From assembly GCA_035555315.1 (NCBI GenBank), contig DATMGU010000114.1:1-64000 (forward strand): a stretch of DNA of 64,000 nucleotides. Reading direction: 5' to 3'. This DNA comes from DATMGU01 sp035555315 (lineage in GTDB: Bacteria > Pseudomonadota > Alphaproteobacteria > ATCC43930 > CGMCC-115725). Shown here piece by piece: positions 8,597 through 16,320 of this stretch; the stretch's first letter is position 1, and each line of letters starts with the position of its first letter. Under the pieces are notes generated by a model. That model made no database searches. It was not told where the DNA came from and saw only the letters and a program-made list of their open reading frames with translations. A program made the translations under genes and the position numbers.

Positions 8597-9001
8597 TCAA
8601 GCGACGGGGACTTCTTCCTCGCGCGCCATGGCGCCGCCTAACAGGTCCGCCAACTGACGGTGTATGGCGATCATTGCTTCGACCTCGGCCCGTTCCGCTT
8701 CCGGCGTCATCGAGCGAGATAGGATGCGGTTCACCGCGTCCATTGTCGCTTTCCCCGTGGTTAGCAAGGCCCCGCGTAGATCCTCTTCATAGGGATGGTC
8801 CGGATCGATCAAGGCTACGGTAAAGATGATCCACAGCTTGCGCGTGAAAAAGCATGCCTCGATCAGATCCTTGCCGCCGGTTTCGATGCCGCGCGCGAGG
8901 CGCGAATTCAATTCATAGATCTGGCGCTGCTCCAGGGATTTCGGCAACTCCGTCCGTTGGATGTTCTGTTGGTATGCATTCAAGCCGGGATGACGGGCCA
9001 T
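8597..9001 (-). CDS. flaF: flagellar biosynthesis regulator FlaF
   Basis: A 134-residue FlaF-family protein. FlaF is an alphaproteobacterial regulator that acts with FlbT on flagellin synthesis or secretion. The N-terminal segment NAYQQNIQRTELPKSLEQ and the following RLARGIETGGKDLIEACFFTRKLWIIF fit the family, as does the C-terminal helix MIAIHRQLADLLGGAM. The start is set at ATG 9001, because the open frame extends about 90 codons upstream through promoter DNA with no family features. It is divergent from flgE across a 366-bp regulatory region. flbT lies 4.7 kb away on the other strand, so the pair is split here. Confidence 0.82.
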   Translation of the reverse strand: MARHPGLNAYQQNIQRTELPKSLEQRQIYELNSRLARGIETGGKDLIEACFFTRKLWIIFTVALIDPDHPYEEDLRGALLTTGKATMDAVNRILSRSMTPEAERAEVEAMIAIHRQLADLLGGAMAREEEVPVA

Positions 9002-9123
9002 CGGTGACGGTCCTGTGACGTTGCTGACGAACGGGACGGAAGATGGCACGGCTTCGTTAAATCTCCCTTGCCAGGCGGTAACGAACAGGCCGATGGCACG
9101 GGATCTACCCGGCAGATCCGTCT

Positions 9124-9138
9124 CGGCAATTCCTGCCG
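9124..9138. promoter_or_regulatory. ftr-like palindrome (putative FlbD-type site) upstream of flgE
   Basis: CGGCAATTCCTGCCG is a perfect CGGCA-N5-TGCCG inverted repeat centred about 152 bp upstream of the sigma-54 -12 GC. A half site, CCCGGCAGATCC, lies at 9108-9119. It fits the Caulobacter ftr pattern as I recall it (CGGC..AAA..GC.G), the binding site of the sigma-54 activator FlbD. The same palindrome recurs at four other flagellar promoter regions in this window. Confidence 0.65.
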
Positions 9139-9214
9139 GATCCCGGCGGTTGTTGCAGATTTTTCCGTGATACCGCGCCTTCGATGAAGCGCGGCGGTTT
9201 GTCCGAAAAATCAT

Positions 9215-9227
9215 TAAACAATTGATA
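9215..9227 (-). promoter_or_regulatory. IHF-binding site upstream of flgE
   Basis: On the minus strand, TATCAATTGTTTA matches the IHF consensus WATCAANNNNTTR at every position. It sits in an AT-rich patch between the ftr-like palindrome and the sigma-54 element, 62 bp (centre) from the -12 GC. IHF bending here would bring the distal activator to the promoter. Confidence 0.7.
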
Positions 9228-9268
9228 TAAATATGTTTTTCGGAAGGGCTTGGGGTTTCCCCCGGTGC

Positions 9269-9284
9269 TGGCATGGCGGTTGCG
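9269..9284 (+). promoter_or_regulatory. sigma-54 promoter of flgE
   Basis: TGGCATGGCGGTTGCG matches the sigma-54 consensus TGGCACG-N4-TTGCW, with GG and GC at canonical spacing. The predicted transcription start is near 9295, giving a leader of about 73 nt before flgE. The rest of the 366-bp flaF-flgE gap holds the ftr-like and IHF sites; I see no other gene in it. Confidence 0.85.
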
Positions 9285-9367
9285 CCTGATCTCCCGCCGG
9301 CAAGACGTCGGTGCGGGCGGTTCGATACCGCTCCCGCCGGTTACCCTGATCGAGGAGCGTCCCTTTC

Positions 9368-10804
9368 ATGAGTGGCATCACTTCTGCCTTTAATGCCGCT
9401 GTCGCCGGCATCCAGACACAGTCGTCAGCGCTTAACGCGATTTCCGACAACATCGCGAACGCCTCGACGACGGGCTATAAGGCCATCCAAACGTCGTTTC
9501 AGACGCTGGTCGCCACGGCGCCAGGCGGCTTTTCGTACAACTCGGGCGGCGTCACCAGCAAGCCGGTCCAGACCGTTACCACCCAGGGAACGGTCACCAG
9601 CACCGGCATCGAGACCAATCTCGCGATCCAGGGCAACGGCTTGTTCGCCGTCTCCCAGGCCAACACCGTCAGTGCTACCGGCGCGACGACGTTCAGCGGC
9701 CAAACCCTGTACTCGCGGGCCGGCGACTTCTCGGTCAACAGTCAGGGCTATCTGGTCAATTCGGCCGGCTATTATCTGGATGGTTGGTCGATCAACCAGA
9801 CCACCGGCACGGCGGACAAAAATTCGCTGGCGCCCATTCAGATCACTCAGCTTACGGATAGTCCGCAGCCGACGACGACGGTTGCCTACAGCGCCAACCT
9901 GCCGTCGAACCCGGCATCGTCGTTGAACGTCAACACGTCGCAGACGACCGGTATCCAATTCGCCCCGACTGAAACCACCGTTTACGATAGCTTGGGTGCG
10001 CCCCACACGGTCGATTTCAACTGGACGAAGGTGTCCGGCAACAACGACACATGGACGATGTCGTATAGCTCGCCTGATACCAACATCACATTTCCGAACA
10101 ACACGCCGACCACGACGGTGTCCTCGACCAACGCCAGCACCGGTGCCGTGACCACGACCACCCTGTCCGCGCCGATGACCGTGGTGTTCAATGTCGCGGC
10201 GAATTCGACAACCGGCGAACAGGCCGGCAGCATCCTGTCGATCGATCAAGGGCAAGGTGCTGGACCGGTCACCGGCACGCTCGGGACCGCGGCGACAATC
10301 CCCTTGGATGTCAGCTTCGGCAGCACCGCCCCGACCTCGGACAATATCACCGTCAGCTTCGGCAATTACGGGGTAGCGTCAGGGCTCACCCAGTTCACGG
10401 GGACGGACATCGCTTCCGTTTCGACGACCCAAAACGGTCTGCCGCCCGGGTCGTTCAGTAATTTGACCATAGACCAATATGGCAAGGTCACCCTGAACTA
10501 CGACAATGGAGCCAGCCGGTCGGTCTATGAAGTACCGGTGGCGAAATTCAGCGACGAGAACTCGCTGCAGCAGGAGGCCGGTGACGCTTACGCCACGACA
10601 ACAACCAGTGGTTCCGCCAGCTATGAGACAGCGGGTTCGAATGGCACGGGTACCTTGACCCCGCAAAGCGTCGAGTCCTCGAACAGCGATATCAGTTCGG
10701 AATTCACCAAGATGATCCAGACCCAGCGGGCCTACGACGCCAACAGCAAGACGCTGACCACAGCGAACGAAATGCTGCAGACGCTGGAACAGATCATCCA
10801 TTAA
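9368..10804 (+). CDS. flgE: flagellar hook protein FlgE
   Basis: The 478-residue hook subunit is exported by the flagellar type III system and assembles the universal joint between rod and filament. It has the axial-protein N terminus, ALNAISDNIANASTTGYKA (residues 22-40), the early motif LAIQGNGLFAVSQ, and a central D2 domain rich in Thr/Ser/Val. It closes with the conserved coiled helix MIQTQRAYDANSKTLTTANEM. A GAGGAG ribosome site lies about 10 nt before the ATG. It is the first gene of a run flgE-(small ORF)-flgK-flgL-flbT-flagellin. It is driven by the sigma-54 element 84 bp upstream, as expected for a middle-class flagellar gene. Confidence 0.96.
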   Translation: MSGITSAFNAAVAGIQTQSSALNAISDNIANASTTGYKAIQTSFQTLVATAPGGFSYNSGGVTSKPVQTVTTQGTVTSTGIETNLAIQGNGLFAVSQANTVSATGATTFSGQTLYSRAGDFSVNSQGYLVNSAGYYLDGWSINQTTGTADKNSLAPIQITQLTDSPQPTTTVAYSANLPSNPASSLNVNTSQTTGIQFAPTETTVYDSLGAPHTVDFNWTKVSGNNDTWTMSYSSPDTNITFPNNTPTTTVSSTNASTGAVTTTTLSAPMTVVFNVAANSTTGEQAGSILSIDQGQGAGPVTGTLGTAATIPLDVSFGSTAPTSDNITVSFGNYGVASGLTQFTGTDIASVSTTQNGLPPGSFSNLTIDQYGKVTLNYDNGASRSVYEVPVAKFSDENSLQQEAGDAYATTTTSGSASYETAGSNGTGTLTPQSVESSNSDISSEFTKMIQTQRAYDANSKTLTTANEMLQTLEQIIH

Positions 10805-10856
10805 CCCGCGCGTCGAAGCTTATCTCTAATCTTCGTTCAACCAGGAGTACGCAATC

Positions 10857-11129
10857 ATGGAAGCACAGACTCAGGAAATCGCCCCGGTCATCAATGCCCT
10901 GCCGCTCAACTGGCGTCTGTTGCAGGACGCCATGGCGGAGATCGAAGCGCTGGACCGCGACGAACGGACGGCGGCGCTGCGGTCCTTCGCCCAGGGTGCC
11001 GGCGCGGTGGCGGCGATGATCGGCGGCATGTCCGAACAGGCGGCGGTGTCCCGCGCTCTGGTCGCGGCGTCCGGCGAGGACTTCAAGACCGCGCATCGCG
11101 AACTCGCGGCCTTGACGGCCGGCGTTTGA
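10857..11129 (+). CDS. small unknown protein between flgE and flgK
   Basis: A 90-residue soluble, probably all-helical, Ala/Glu-rich protein without signal peptide or cysteines. Features include PLNWRLLQDAMAEIEALDRDERTAALRSF and AGAVAAMIGGMSEQAAVSRALVAA. Coding is supported by a good ribosome site (AGGAG, 10 nt before ATG), codon bias like its neighbours, and placement 52 nt after flgE and 38 nt before flgK on the same strand. I do not recognise a family. Its size and position between hook and hook-junction genes would suit an export chaperone or local regulator, but that is inference from context only. Confidence 0.65.
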   Translation: MEAQTQEIAPVINALPLNWRLLQDAMAEIEALDRDERTAALRSFAQGAGAVAAMIGGMSEQAAVSRALVAASGEDFKTAHRELAALTAGV

Positions 11130-11167
11130 TCTTAAGCGACGCGATCGCCGAGTAAGCGATACAGGTC

Positions 11168-12586
11168 ATGAGCGACGTAGCCATCTCCAATGCCGCCAGC
11201 GGCATCTATGCGACCCAGGCCCAGATCAACACCGTTTCGGACAATATTTCGAACGCGTCGACCCCGGGTTATAGTCGCAAGCTGCAAAGCCAGGTCGATA
11301 ACGGGCAGGGCGGCGGCACGCAGGTCACCGACGTATCGCGGGCGGTCGACGACGCGCTCTCGGCGCAGGCGAGGAACCAGAACTCGCTGGTCGCCTCGCT
11401 CACGGCGCAGAGCACGGCGCTCAACAATATCGAGCAGGTGTCCGGCGATCCGACCGCGAACACGTCCTTGGCGGCGCAGTTTACGCAGCTGAAGAACTCG
11501 TTCACGTCGCTGCAGGCCAGCACGTCGGACAGCGCGACGCAAACCGCCGTCATCACCTCGGCGCAAGGCGTCGTGTCGAGCCTCAATACGTTGTGGAAAA
11601 CGGCGGATCAGTCCAGCACGCAGGCGCAGACCAACCTGGTGTCGAACGTGGCCGCGGCCAACGCCCTGGTGGCGCAGGTGGCGCAACTCAATACGCAGAT
11701 CGTCGCGTATCAGTCGACCAACACCGATGTCACCTCCTTGCAAGACCAGCGGGATACCGCGCTGAAAAGCCTATCGGGCTATTTGGACGTCCAGGTCTAC
11801 AATCAGCCGGGCGGTGCTGTTTCGATCTACACGGGCGGCAACCAGGCGATTCTCGACGGCGTGCAGCGGACGCTGACGATAAACGGCACCGGCCCCGTCC
11901 AGATCACCGATCCGTCGGGCGTCTCGGTCACCGCGTCGATCAAAAGCGGGTCGATCGGCGGCAATCTCGCGGTGCGCGACCAGATCGTCCCGACCTTCAA
12001 GTCGCAGCTCGATGACGTCGCCCGCGCCGTGACCCAAGGTTTCGACGCGATCGCGGCCGCCACACCCGCCGTGGCACCGGCGGTGACCGGCATCTACGAC
12101 CTGTTCACCGATGGCGGCACCACGGACCTCAACCTGACGACCACCCCGACCGAGGTCAACGGCTATGCCGGTCGCATCACGGTCAACACCTCCTTCGTCG
12201 CGACACCGAGCCTGCTCACGAACACGACGACGACCGGCGACACCACGTCGATCAACGCGGCGATCGCGCTTCTGAACAGCACGACGACCAGCTTCACGAC
12301 GACGACCGGCCTGCCGGCCTCCGGCTCGCTGGCCGATGTGTCGTCGGGCATCATCACCAGCAATTCCGGCCAGGCCAGCGCGACGGCGGCCAACCTCACC
12401 AATCAGACCAGCATCCAGACATCGCTCGATCAAAAGGTCGCGAGCGTCAGCGGCGTCAACACCGACCAGGAATTCACCCATCTGACCCAGTTGCAGCAAA
12501 GCTATTCCGCGAATGCGAAGGTGCTGCAGACGGCGAAGTCGCTGTTCAACACATTGTTCGCCGCGGTCGGCGGCACAGTGGGCTGA
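11168..12586 (+). CDS. flgK: flagellar hook-associated protein 1 FlgK
   Basis: This 472-residue first hook-filament junction protein is exported and sits between the FlgE hook and FlgL. Its N terminus AISNAASGIYATQAQINTVS with DNISNASTPGYSRK is diagnostic of FlgK. The coiled-coil segment around residues 150-200 has AQLNTQIVAYQSTNTDVTSLQDQRD. VQVYNQPGGAVSIYTGGNQAI is the usual FlgK beta region, and the C terminus has VNTDQEFTHLTQLQQSYSANAK, matching the axial C-terminal helix. The stop is 16 nt before flgL, with a shared TAAGGAGAG ribosome site. Confidence 0.94.
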   Translation: MSDVAISNAASGIYATQAQINTVSDNISNASTPGYSRKLQSQVDNGQGGGTQVTDVSRAVDDALSAQARNQNSLVASLTAQSTALNNIEQVSGDPTANTSLAAQFTQLKNSFTSLQASTSDSATQTAVITSAQGVVSSLNTLWKTADQSSTQAQTNLVSNVAAANALVAQVAQLNTQIVAYQSTNTDVTSLQDQRDTALKSLSGYLDVQVYNQPGGAVSIYTGGNQAILDGVQRTLTINGTGPVQITDPSGVSVTASIKSGSIGGNLAVRDQIVPTFKSQLDDVARAVTQGFDAIAAATPAVAPAVTGIYDLFTDGGTTDLNLTTTPTEVNGYAGRITVNTSFVATPSLLTNTTTTGDTTSINAAIALLNSTTTSFTTTTGLPASGSLADVSSGIITSNSGQASATAANLTNQTSIQTSLDQKVASVSGVNTDQEFTHLTQLQQSYSANAKVLQTAKSLFNTLFAAVGGTVG

Positions 12587-12602
12587 GCTAAGGAGAGAAC
12601 GG

Positions 12603-13619
12603 ATGAGCGTCGTCGGCACAGCCTTCTGGTATGGCCAGAACACCGCGAATTTGATCAACACCCAGACGCAGATCTCGAAGGCGACCCAGCAGGTGTCGAC
12701 CGGCGAGAAGACCAACAACTACGGCGATTTGGGCGCGCAGGCGCTGTCGTCGATCAGCCTGGCCGACCAAAAGCAAACGATCGACAATTACAGCTCGACG
12801 ATCACTCTGCTGCAGATGCGCGCCTCGATGGTCAATCAATCGCTGAGCTCGATCGCCAGCACCGCGACGACGATCCGCGACGACGCGTTGACCGGGATCA
12901 ACAAGGCCACGGATTTCGCGTCGATCCGTTCCGAGGCCGCGGGCGCCCTTCAGCAGGTGTTCAGCGCGCTCGGCGCGAATATCGCCGGCCGGTTGCTGTT
13001 TTCAGGCCAGACGCTCGGGACGGCGCCGGTTGTCGATCCGACGACGCTCGGCACGATCGTGGCGAGTGCCGTGACGACGGCGACGTCCAGTTCCACATCG
13101 ACGAGTTTCGCCACCGATCTGCTGAACGCCGTGGATACGACGTTGGCGACGTCGGGGACGTATTATACGGGGGGTGCTTCCAGCACCGCCGTCAATATCG
13201 GCGACAGCCAGACGGTTACGATGGACATCACCGCCAATGACCCGGCGATCCTCAAGGTGATTTCCGGATTATACGCGCTCGCCAATATTCCGAACCCGTC
13301 ACCGGATCCGGTGACGCCGCCGGCGATCGATCAGGCGACGCAGACCGCGACCATTCAGGCGGTTGTCCAGCGGCTGACCGACTCGATCGGCGGCGTCAAT
13401 GATCTGGTGACGAAGAACGGCGAGACGCAGGCGGTGCTGAACACCGCCGCCACTCAGAACGGTCAGGCGTCGACCATACTGGAACAGCAATTCAGCAACA
13501 TCAATTCGGCCGATCTTACCGCGACCTCCAGCACCCTGACTCAACTGCAGAATCAATTGCAGGCGAGCTACAAGGTCACCGCCGCGGTCAAAGATCTCAG
13601 CCTGGTCAACTACCTCTAA
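12603..13619 (+). CDS. flgL: flagellar hook-associated protein 3 FlgL
   Basis: A 338-residue second junction protein, related to flagellin at both ends. N-terminal features include LINTQTQISKATQQVSTGEKT (residues 17-37) and DQKQTIDNYSSTITLLQMRASMVNQSL. The C-terminal helix has LEQQFSNINSADLTATSSTLTQLQNQLQASYKV and ends VKDLSLVNYL, as FlgL proteins do. ATG 12603 has TAAGGAG 8-9 nt upstream. The frame is open upstream inside flgK, but that extension is excluded. Confidence 0.92.
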   Translation: MSVVGTAFWYGQNTANLINTQTQISKATQQVSTGEKTNNYGDLGAQALSSISLADQKQTIDNYSSTITLLQMRASMVNQSLSSIASTATTIRDDALTGINKATDFASIRSEAAGALQQVFSALGANIAGRLLFSGQTLGTAPVVDPTTLGTIVASAVTTATSSSTSTSFATDLLNAVDTTLATSGTYYTGGASSTAVNIGDSQTVTMDITANDPAILKVISGLYALANIPNPSPDPVTPPAIDQATQTATIQAVVQRLTDSIGGVNDLVTKNGETQAVLNTAATQNGQASTILEQQFSNINSADLTATSSTLTQLQNQLQASYKVTAAVKDLSLVNYL

Positions 13620-13712
13620 AAGCCGTTTGACCGTCGAAGGATAGCCGGCGCTTGACGGCGGCCGCATCCACGGTAGAGGGTTCCGCCCGAGCAATCGGCT
13701 TTAGGAACTTTC

Positions 13713-14117
13713 ATGGCACTCAGGTTGAAACTGCCGAAGGATCGGCGGATCGTCATCAACGGCGCCGTGCTGCGCAACGCGTCCGATCAGACCATCTGGA
13801 TTGAAATTCAAAACAAGGCGTCGATCCTGCAGGAGCGTGACGTCATGCTGCCTGAACAGGCGGACACGCCGCTGAAACAGGCTTACCTGGCGATTCAGAT
13901 GATGCATCTGGAGCCCGGGCTTTGGGACGGCCATTACCGCGCCTTCATCGCCGCCAGCGCCCTGGCGTTCAGCTTGGATGCCGACCCGGCGGTCTCCGAT
14001 GCCATTCAGGCGGCCGTGTCGGAGGTTGGCAAGGGCAGTCTACCCGCCGCTCTCAAGGTCCTCCAGAAAATCATCGGCAAGCCCGGCAAAGTGCGTGCCT
14101 CGGCCGTCGCCTCATAG
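13713..14117 (+). CDS. flbT: flagellin mRNA regulator FlbT
   Basis: A 134-residue FlbT-family protein. FlbT is an alphaproteobacterial post-transcriptional regulator that binds flagellin leader mRNA in Caulobacter. The N terminus LRLKLPKDRRIVINGAVLRNA and the core IEIQNKASILQERDVMLPEQADTPLKQAYLAIQMM fit the family; the C-terminal part is helical (ALKVLQKIIGKPGKVRA). It lies 93 nt after flgL and 146 nt before flagellin 1. Its likely target is the conserved leader shared by both flagellin genes downstream. Confidence 0.9.
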   Translation: MALRLKLPKDRRIVINGAVLRNASDQTIWIEIQNKASILQERDVMLPEQADTPLKQAYLAIQMMHLEPGLWDGHYRAFIAASALAFSLDADPAVSDAIQAAVSEVGKGSLPAALKVLQKIIGKPGKVRASAVAS

Positions 14118-14211
14118 AGGTGTGAGCGCAGAGCGCCCTGCCCTTGATGGATGATCGTTTCCCACCGGTGCTCGAAACGGTTTCTTAAGACCTTAGGCCT
14201 TATCGTCCCTT

Positions 14212-14228
14212 CAGGTTCGGCATAACGC
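14212..14228 (+). promoter_or_regulatory. conserved flagellin upstream element (flagellin 1)
   Basis: CAGGTTCGGCATAACGC lies 35 nt before the flagellin 1 ATG. The second flagellin gene has CAGGAACAGCATTACGC 37 nt before its ATG, and both leaders share a GACAAnAAGGGACTA block at the ribosome site. The element has GG and GC with an 11-nt spacer, one longer than canonical sigma-54, so the sigma factor is uncertain. Confidence 0.5.
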
Positions 14229-14263
14229 CAGACCGTCATCGTCCGACAAGAAGGGACTACATT

Positions 14264-15478
14264 ATGAGTTTCTCGATTAACTTCAACAGCAACGCCACCG
14301 CCGCCCTTGAGACCTTGTCCATGACTCAGAAGTCTCTGAGTCAGGTTCAGGGCCAGATCAACAGCGGTTTGAAGGTCGCCAACTCGACGGATAACGCGTC
14401 GACCTTCGCCATCGCGCAGACCATGCGTGGCGACGTCGCCGGCCTTAAGGCCGTGTCCGACAACATCAACCTCGGCCAGTCGACGGTCGCGGTCGCCGCG
14501 GCCGGCGTCACGCAGATCCAGTCGGCTCTCACGGACATCAAGTCGAAGATCACCTCCGGTCAGGCCTCCAACGTCGACCTGGCGTCGATTCAGAAGGATA
14601 TCAACTCCGATCTCTCCACGATCAACTCGACCGTCGCCGCCGCCCAGTTCAACAGCGTCAATCTGCTGAATTCGAGCTCCTCCAGCCTGTCGGTCGTTTC
14701 CAGCGTGAACCGTACGACGTCAACCGCGGAAGCCTTTGGATCGATCCAGATCAACGGCGCGGATATGTCGACGACCGGCCTCGGCGTCGCCGGCATCTCG
14801 GTCTCCGGTGGCGACAGCGCGACCTTCACCCTGGGCAGCACCGCCTCGCTGGCCGCCGGCACCACCTTCACGCTGACCTCGGTGGTTCTCGACTCGACGA
14901 CCGGCAGCTATGCCACGAACACCGCGGTGTTCGAATTCCAGCCGAGCAACACCTCGACCTCGACCGCTCCGGTCGCGTCCACGGGTACCCCGCCGACCGG
15001 CGGCACGTCGGTCTACAACGTGATCCTGGACACCACCGCCTCGATCGGCACGGAAGTCGCGGCGCTTGAGACCAAGATGAAGCTGGCCGGCTATACCGCG
15101 ACCACGAACACGGATGGCTCGTTCACGGTCACCTCGGCCGGCTCGCTCACAACCGCGAGCACGTCGGCCACCGGCTTCACCGTCGGTTCCATCGCGACCG
15201 GTGCGTCTACCGCGCTGGCGGCGATCAACTCCGCGATCACATTGTCGAACACCTTCAACTCGTCGCTCGGCACGGCCGCCAACCAGCTGACGGCTCAGGG
15301 CAATTTCGTGACCTCCCTGACCGACACGCTGAACTCGGGTGTTTCGAGCCTGACCGACGCGGATCTGGCGGCGGCTTCGGCTCAGCTGACGGCGCTGCAG
15401 ACCAAGAACCAGTTGGGTATCCAGGCTCTGGGTATCGCCAACCAGTCTTCGTCTCAGATCCTCTCGCTGTTCCGTTAA
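14264..15478 (+). CDS. flagellin (copy 1)
   Basis: A 404-residue filament subunit. The conserved D0/D1 N-terminal helices are clear (TQKSLSQVQGQINSGLKVA, AIAQTMRGDVAGLKAVSDN). So is the C-terminal D0 end, QTKNQLGIQALGIANQSSSQ followed by ILSLFR. Between about residues 170 and 330 is a Thr/Ser/Gly-rich variable domain, the likely surface-exposed and glycosylated part. It contains no cysteine. It is nearly identical to flagellin 2 over both termini and most of the variable domain, and the two genes face each other. The AAGGGACTA ribosome site sits in the leader shared by both genes. Two strong hairpins follow the stop. Confidence 0.95.
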   Translation: MSFSINFNSNATAALETLSMTQKSLSQVQGQINSGLKVANSTDNASTFAIAQTMRGDVAGLKAVSDNINLGQSTVAVAAAGVTQIQSALTDIKSKITSGQASNVDLASIQKDINSDLSTINSTVAAAQFNSVNLLNSSSSSLSVVSSVNRTTSTAEAFGSIQINGADMSTTGLGVAGISVSGGDSATFTLGSTASLAAGTTFTLTSVVLDSTTGSYATNTAVFEFQPSNTSTSTAPVASTGTPPTGGTSVYNVILDTTASIGTEVAALETKMKLAGYTATTNTDGSFTVTSAGSLTTASTSATGFTVGSIATGASTALAAINSAITLSNTFNSSLGTAANQLTAQGNFVTSLTDTLNSGVSSLTDADLAAASAQLTALQTKNQLGIQALGIANQSSSQILSLFR

Positions 15479-15489
15479 CAGCCGGAGAC

Positions 15490-15516
15490 GGCGCGGGCTA
15501 CTCCGTAGCCCGCGCC
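15490..15516 (+). terminator. 12-bp stem-loop after flagellin 1
   Basis: GGCGCGGGCTAC and GTAGCCCGCGCC form a perfect 12-bp stem with a 3-nt loop, 12 nt after the flagellin 1 stop. No T-run follows directly, so it may stabilise the mRNA 3' end rather than terminate; the true terminator is probably the next hairpin. Confidence 0.6.
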
Positions 15517-15560
15517 GATATTATCGGCCGGATCGGAAGATCGCTGGCCATCCTGAGAAG

Positions 15561-15592
15561 CCCCGCATCCTACCGGATGCGGGGTTTTCTTT
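15561..15592 (+). terminator. Rho-independent terminator of flagellin 1
   Basis: CCCCGCATCC-TACC-GGATGCGGGG is a perfect 10-bp stem followed by TTTTCTTT. It is the best intrinsic terminator in the window and ends the flgE-to-flagellin run. Confidence 0.88.
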
Positions 15593-15681
15593 GTGTTCAT
15601 CCCGTGGGGCGATCGGCGAGAGTGGCGGGGAATCCCAATCATGAGCCGTCTGGAAAGAAAGTAATTATTTTCAATGGAATA

Positions 15682-15769
15682 GTCGCCACCCCCGCGCGAA
15701 AGCGGGGATCCATCCATCAGTTGCCTCACTGGTGGAAAGATGGGTTCCCGCTTTCACGGGGATGACGCC
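15682..15769. repeat. inverted-repeat element with 30-bp arms
   Basis: Two imperfect arms of about 30 bp (CCCGCGCGAAAGCGGGGATCC-type left, TTCCCGCTTTCACGGGGATG-type right) face each other across roughly 25 bp. They lie in the non-coding gap between the flagellins. The arm consensus resembles small dispersed palindromic elements common in high-GC alphaproteobacteria. No reading frame crosses it. Confidence 0.6.
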
Positions 15770-15835
15770 TCAACGGTGAGTATGAGAGTGGTTTAATTAG
15801 GGGCTTTGTACGCGGACACTTGGCCCAGCCCCATT

Positions 15836-15860
15836 CGGCCCGGCCCGGCCCGGCCCGGCG
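15836..15860. repeat. CGGCC short tandem repeat
   Basis: Four exact CGGCC pentamers plus a final CGGCG lie immediately downstream of the small minus-strand gene that ends at 15862. A pentamer tract can slip, but it is outside coding sequence and would not change a protein. Confidence 0.7.
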
Positions 15861-15861
15861 G

Positions 15862-16197
15862 TCAGATGACGAGATCGAGCAGACTACCGCGCGGGAGGAT
15901 GCGCGATGGCGTTCCGGTACCGCTTACCTGGGCGGCGGCGAGCTGGGTGCTCGTCGGCGTTGTCGTGGCTGCTTGCAGCGTCGATAGGGATAGGGTCGCC
16001 GCGAAGCTGGATGAGGCCGACGTCGTTTGGGATGTGGCGGCCGACTGGTTTATGGTCGACCGGTTCGTGGCCGTCTTTGTGCCGGTTGTCGCGGGCGATA
16101 CCTGCGCCTGAGATGGCTGCCTGGTCGGTGCCGCGCGAGCCTGTAGCGCTTGGCGCCAGGCGTCCGGTAAGCGGGATGAGGTCGAATCAATCGCCAT
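15862..16197 (-). CDS. small Thr/Ala/Ser-rich unknown protein between the flagellins
   Basis: A 111-residue frame starting MAIDSTSSRLPDAWRQALQA and ending PSRILPRGSLLDLVI. The middle is low-complexity Thr/Ser/Ala/Gln sequence similar in composition to flagellar axial proteins. The ends are more ordered, and the hydrophobic C terminus looks conserved. The ribosome site is weak (GGG only). It lies between two convergent flagellin genes with strong hairpins on both sides. I do not recognise a family. It could be an orphan flagellar protein or a chance frame in GC-rich DNA. Confidence 0.4.
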   Translation of the reverse strand: MAIDSTSSRLPDAWRQALQARAAPTRQPSQAQVSPATTGTKTATNRSTINQSAATSQTTSASSSFAATLSLSTLQAATTTPTSTQLAAAQVSGTGTPSRILPRGSLLDLVI

Positions 16198-16254
16198 CCC
16201 GGCATCATGTCGGGAAAGTGTTGAGGAAAGCTTGCTAGCGGGCGCCGGAAACCG

Positions 16255-16287
16255 AAAACCCCCGCGTCCCAATGGCGCGCGGGGGTT
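16255..16287 (-). terminator. Rho-independent terminator of flagellin 2
   Basis: Read on the minus strand, AACCCCCGCG and CGCGGGGGTT pair in a 10-bp stem followed by TTTT. It lies 34 nt after the flagellin 2 stop at 16321. Confidence 0.8.
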
Positions 16288-16320
16288 CGAACGACCCGCT
16301 CAAGGGTGGGCTCGTTCGGG

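Noticed and set aside
15682..15860. CRISPR array or integron-like repeats between the flagellins
   Set aside because: There are two facing arms and one pentamer tract, with no regularly spaced direct repeats, spacers or cas genes.
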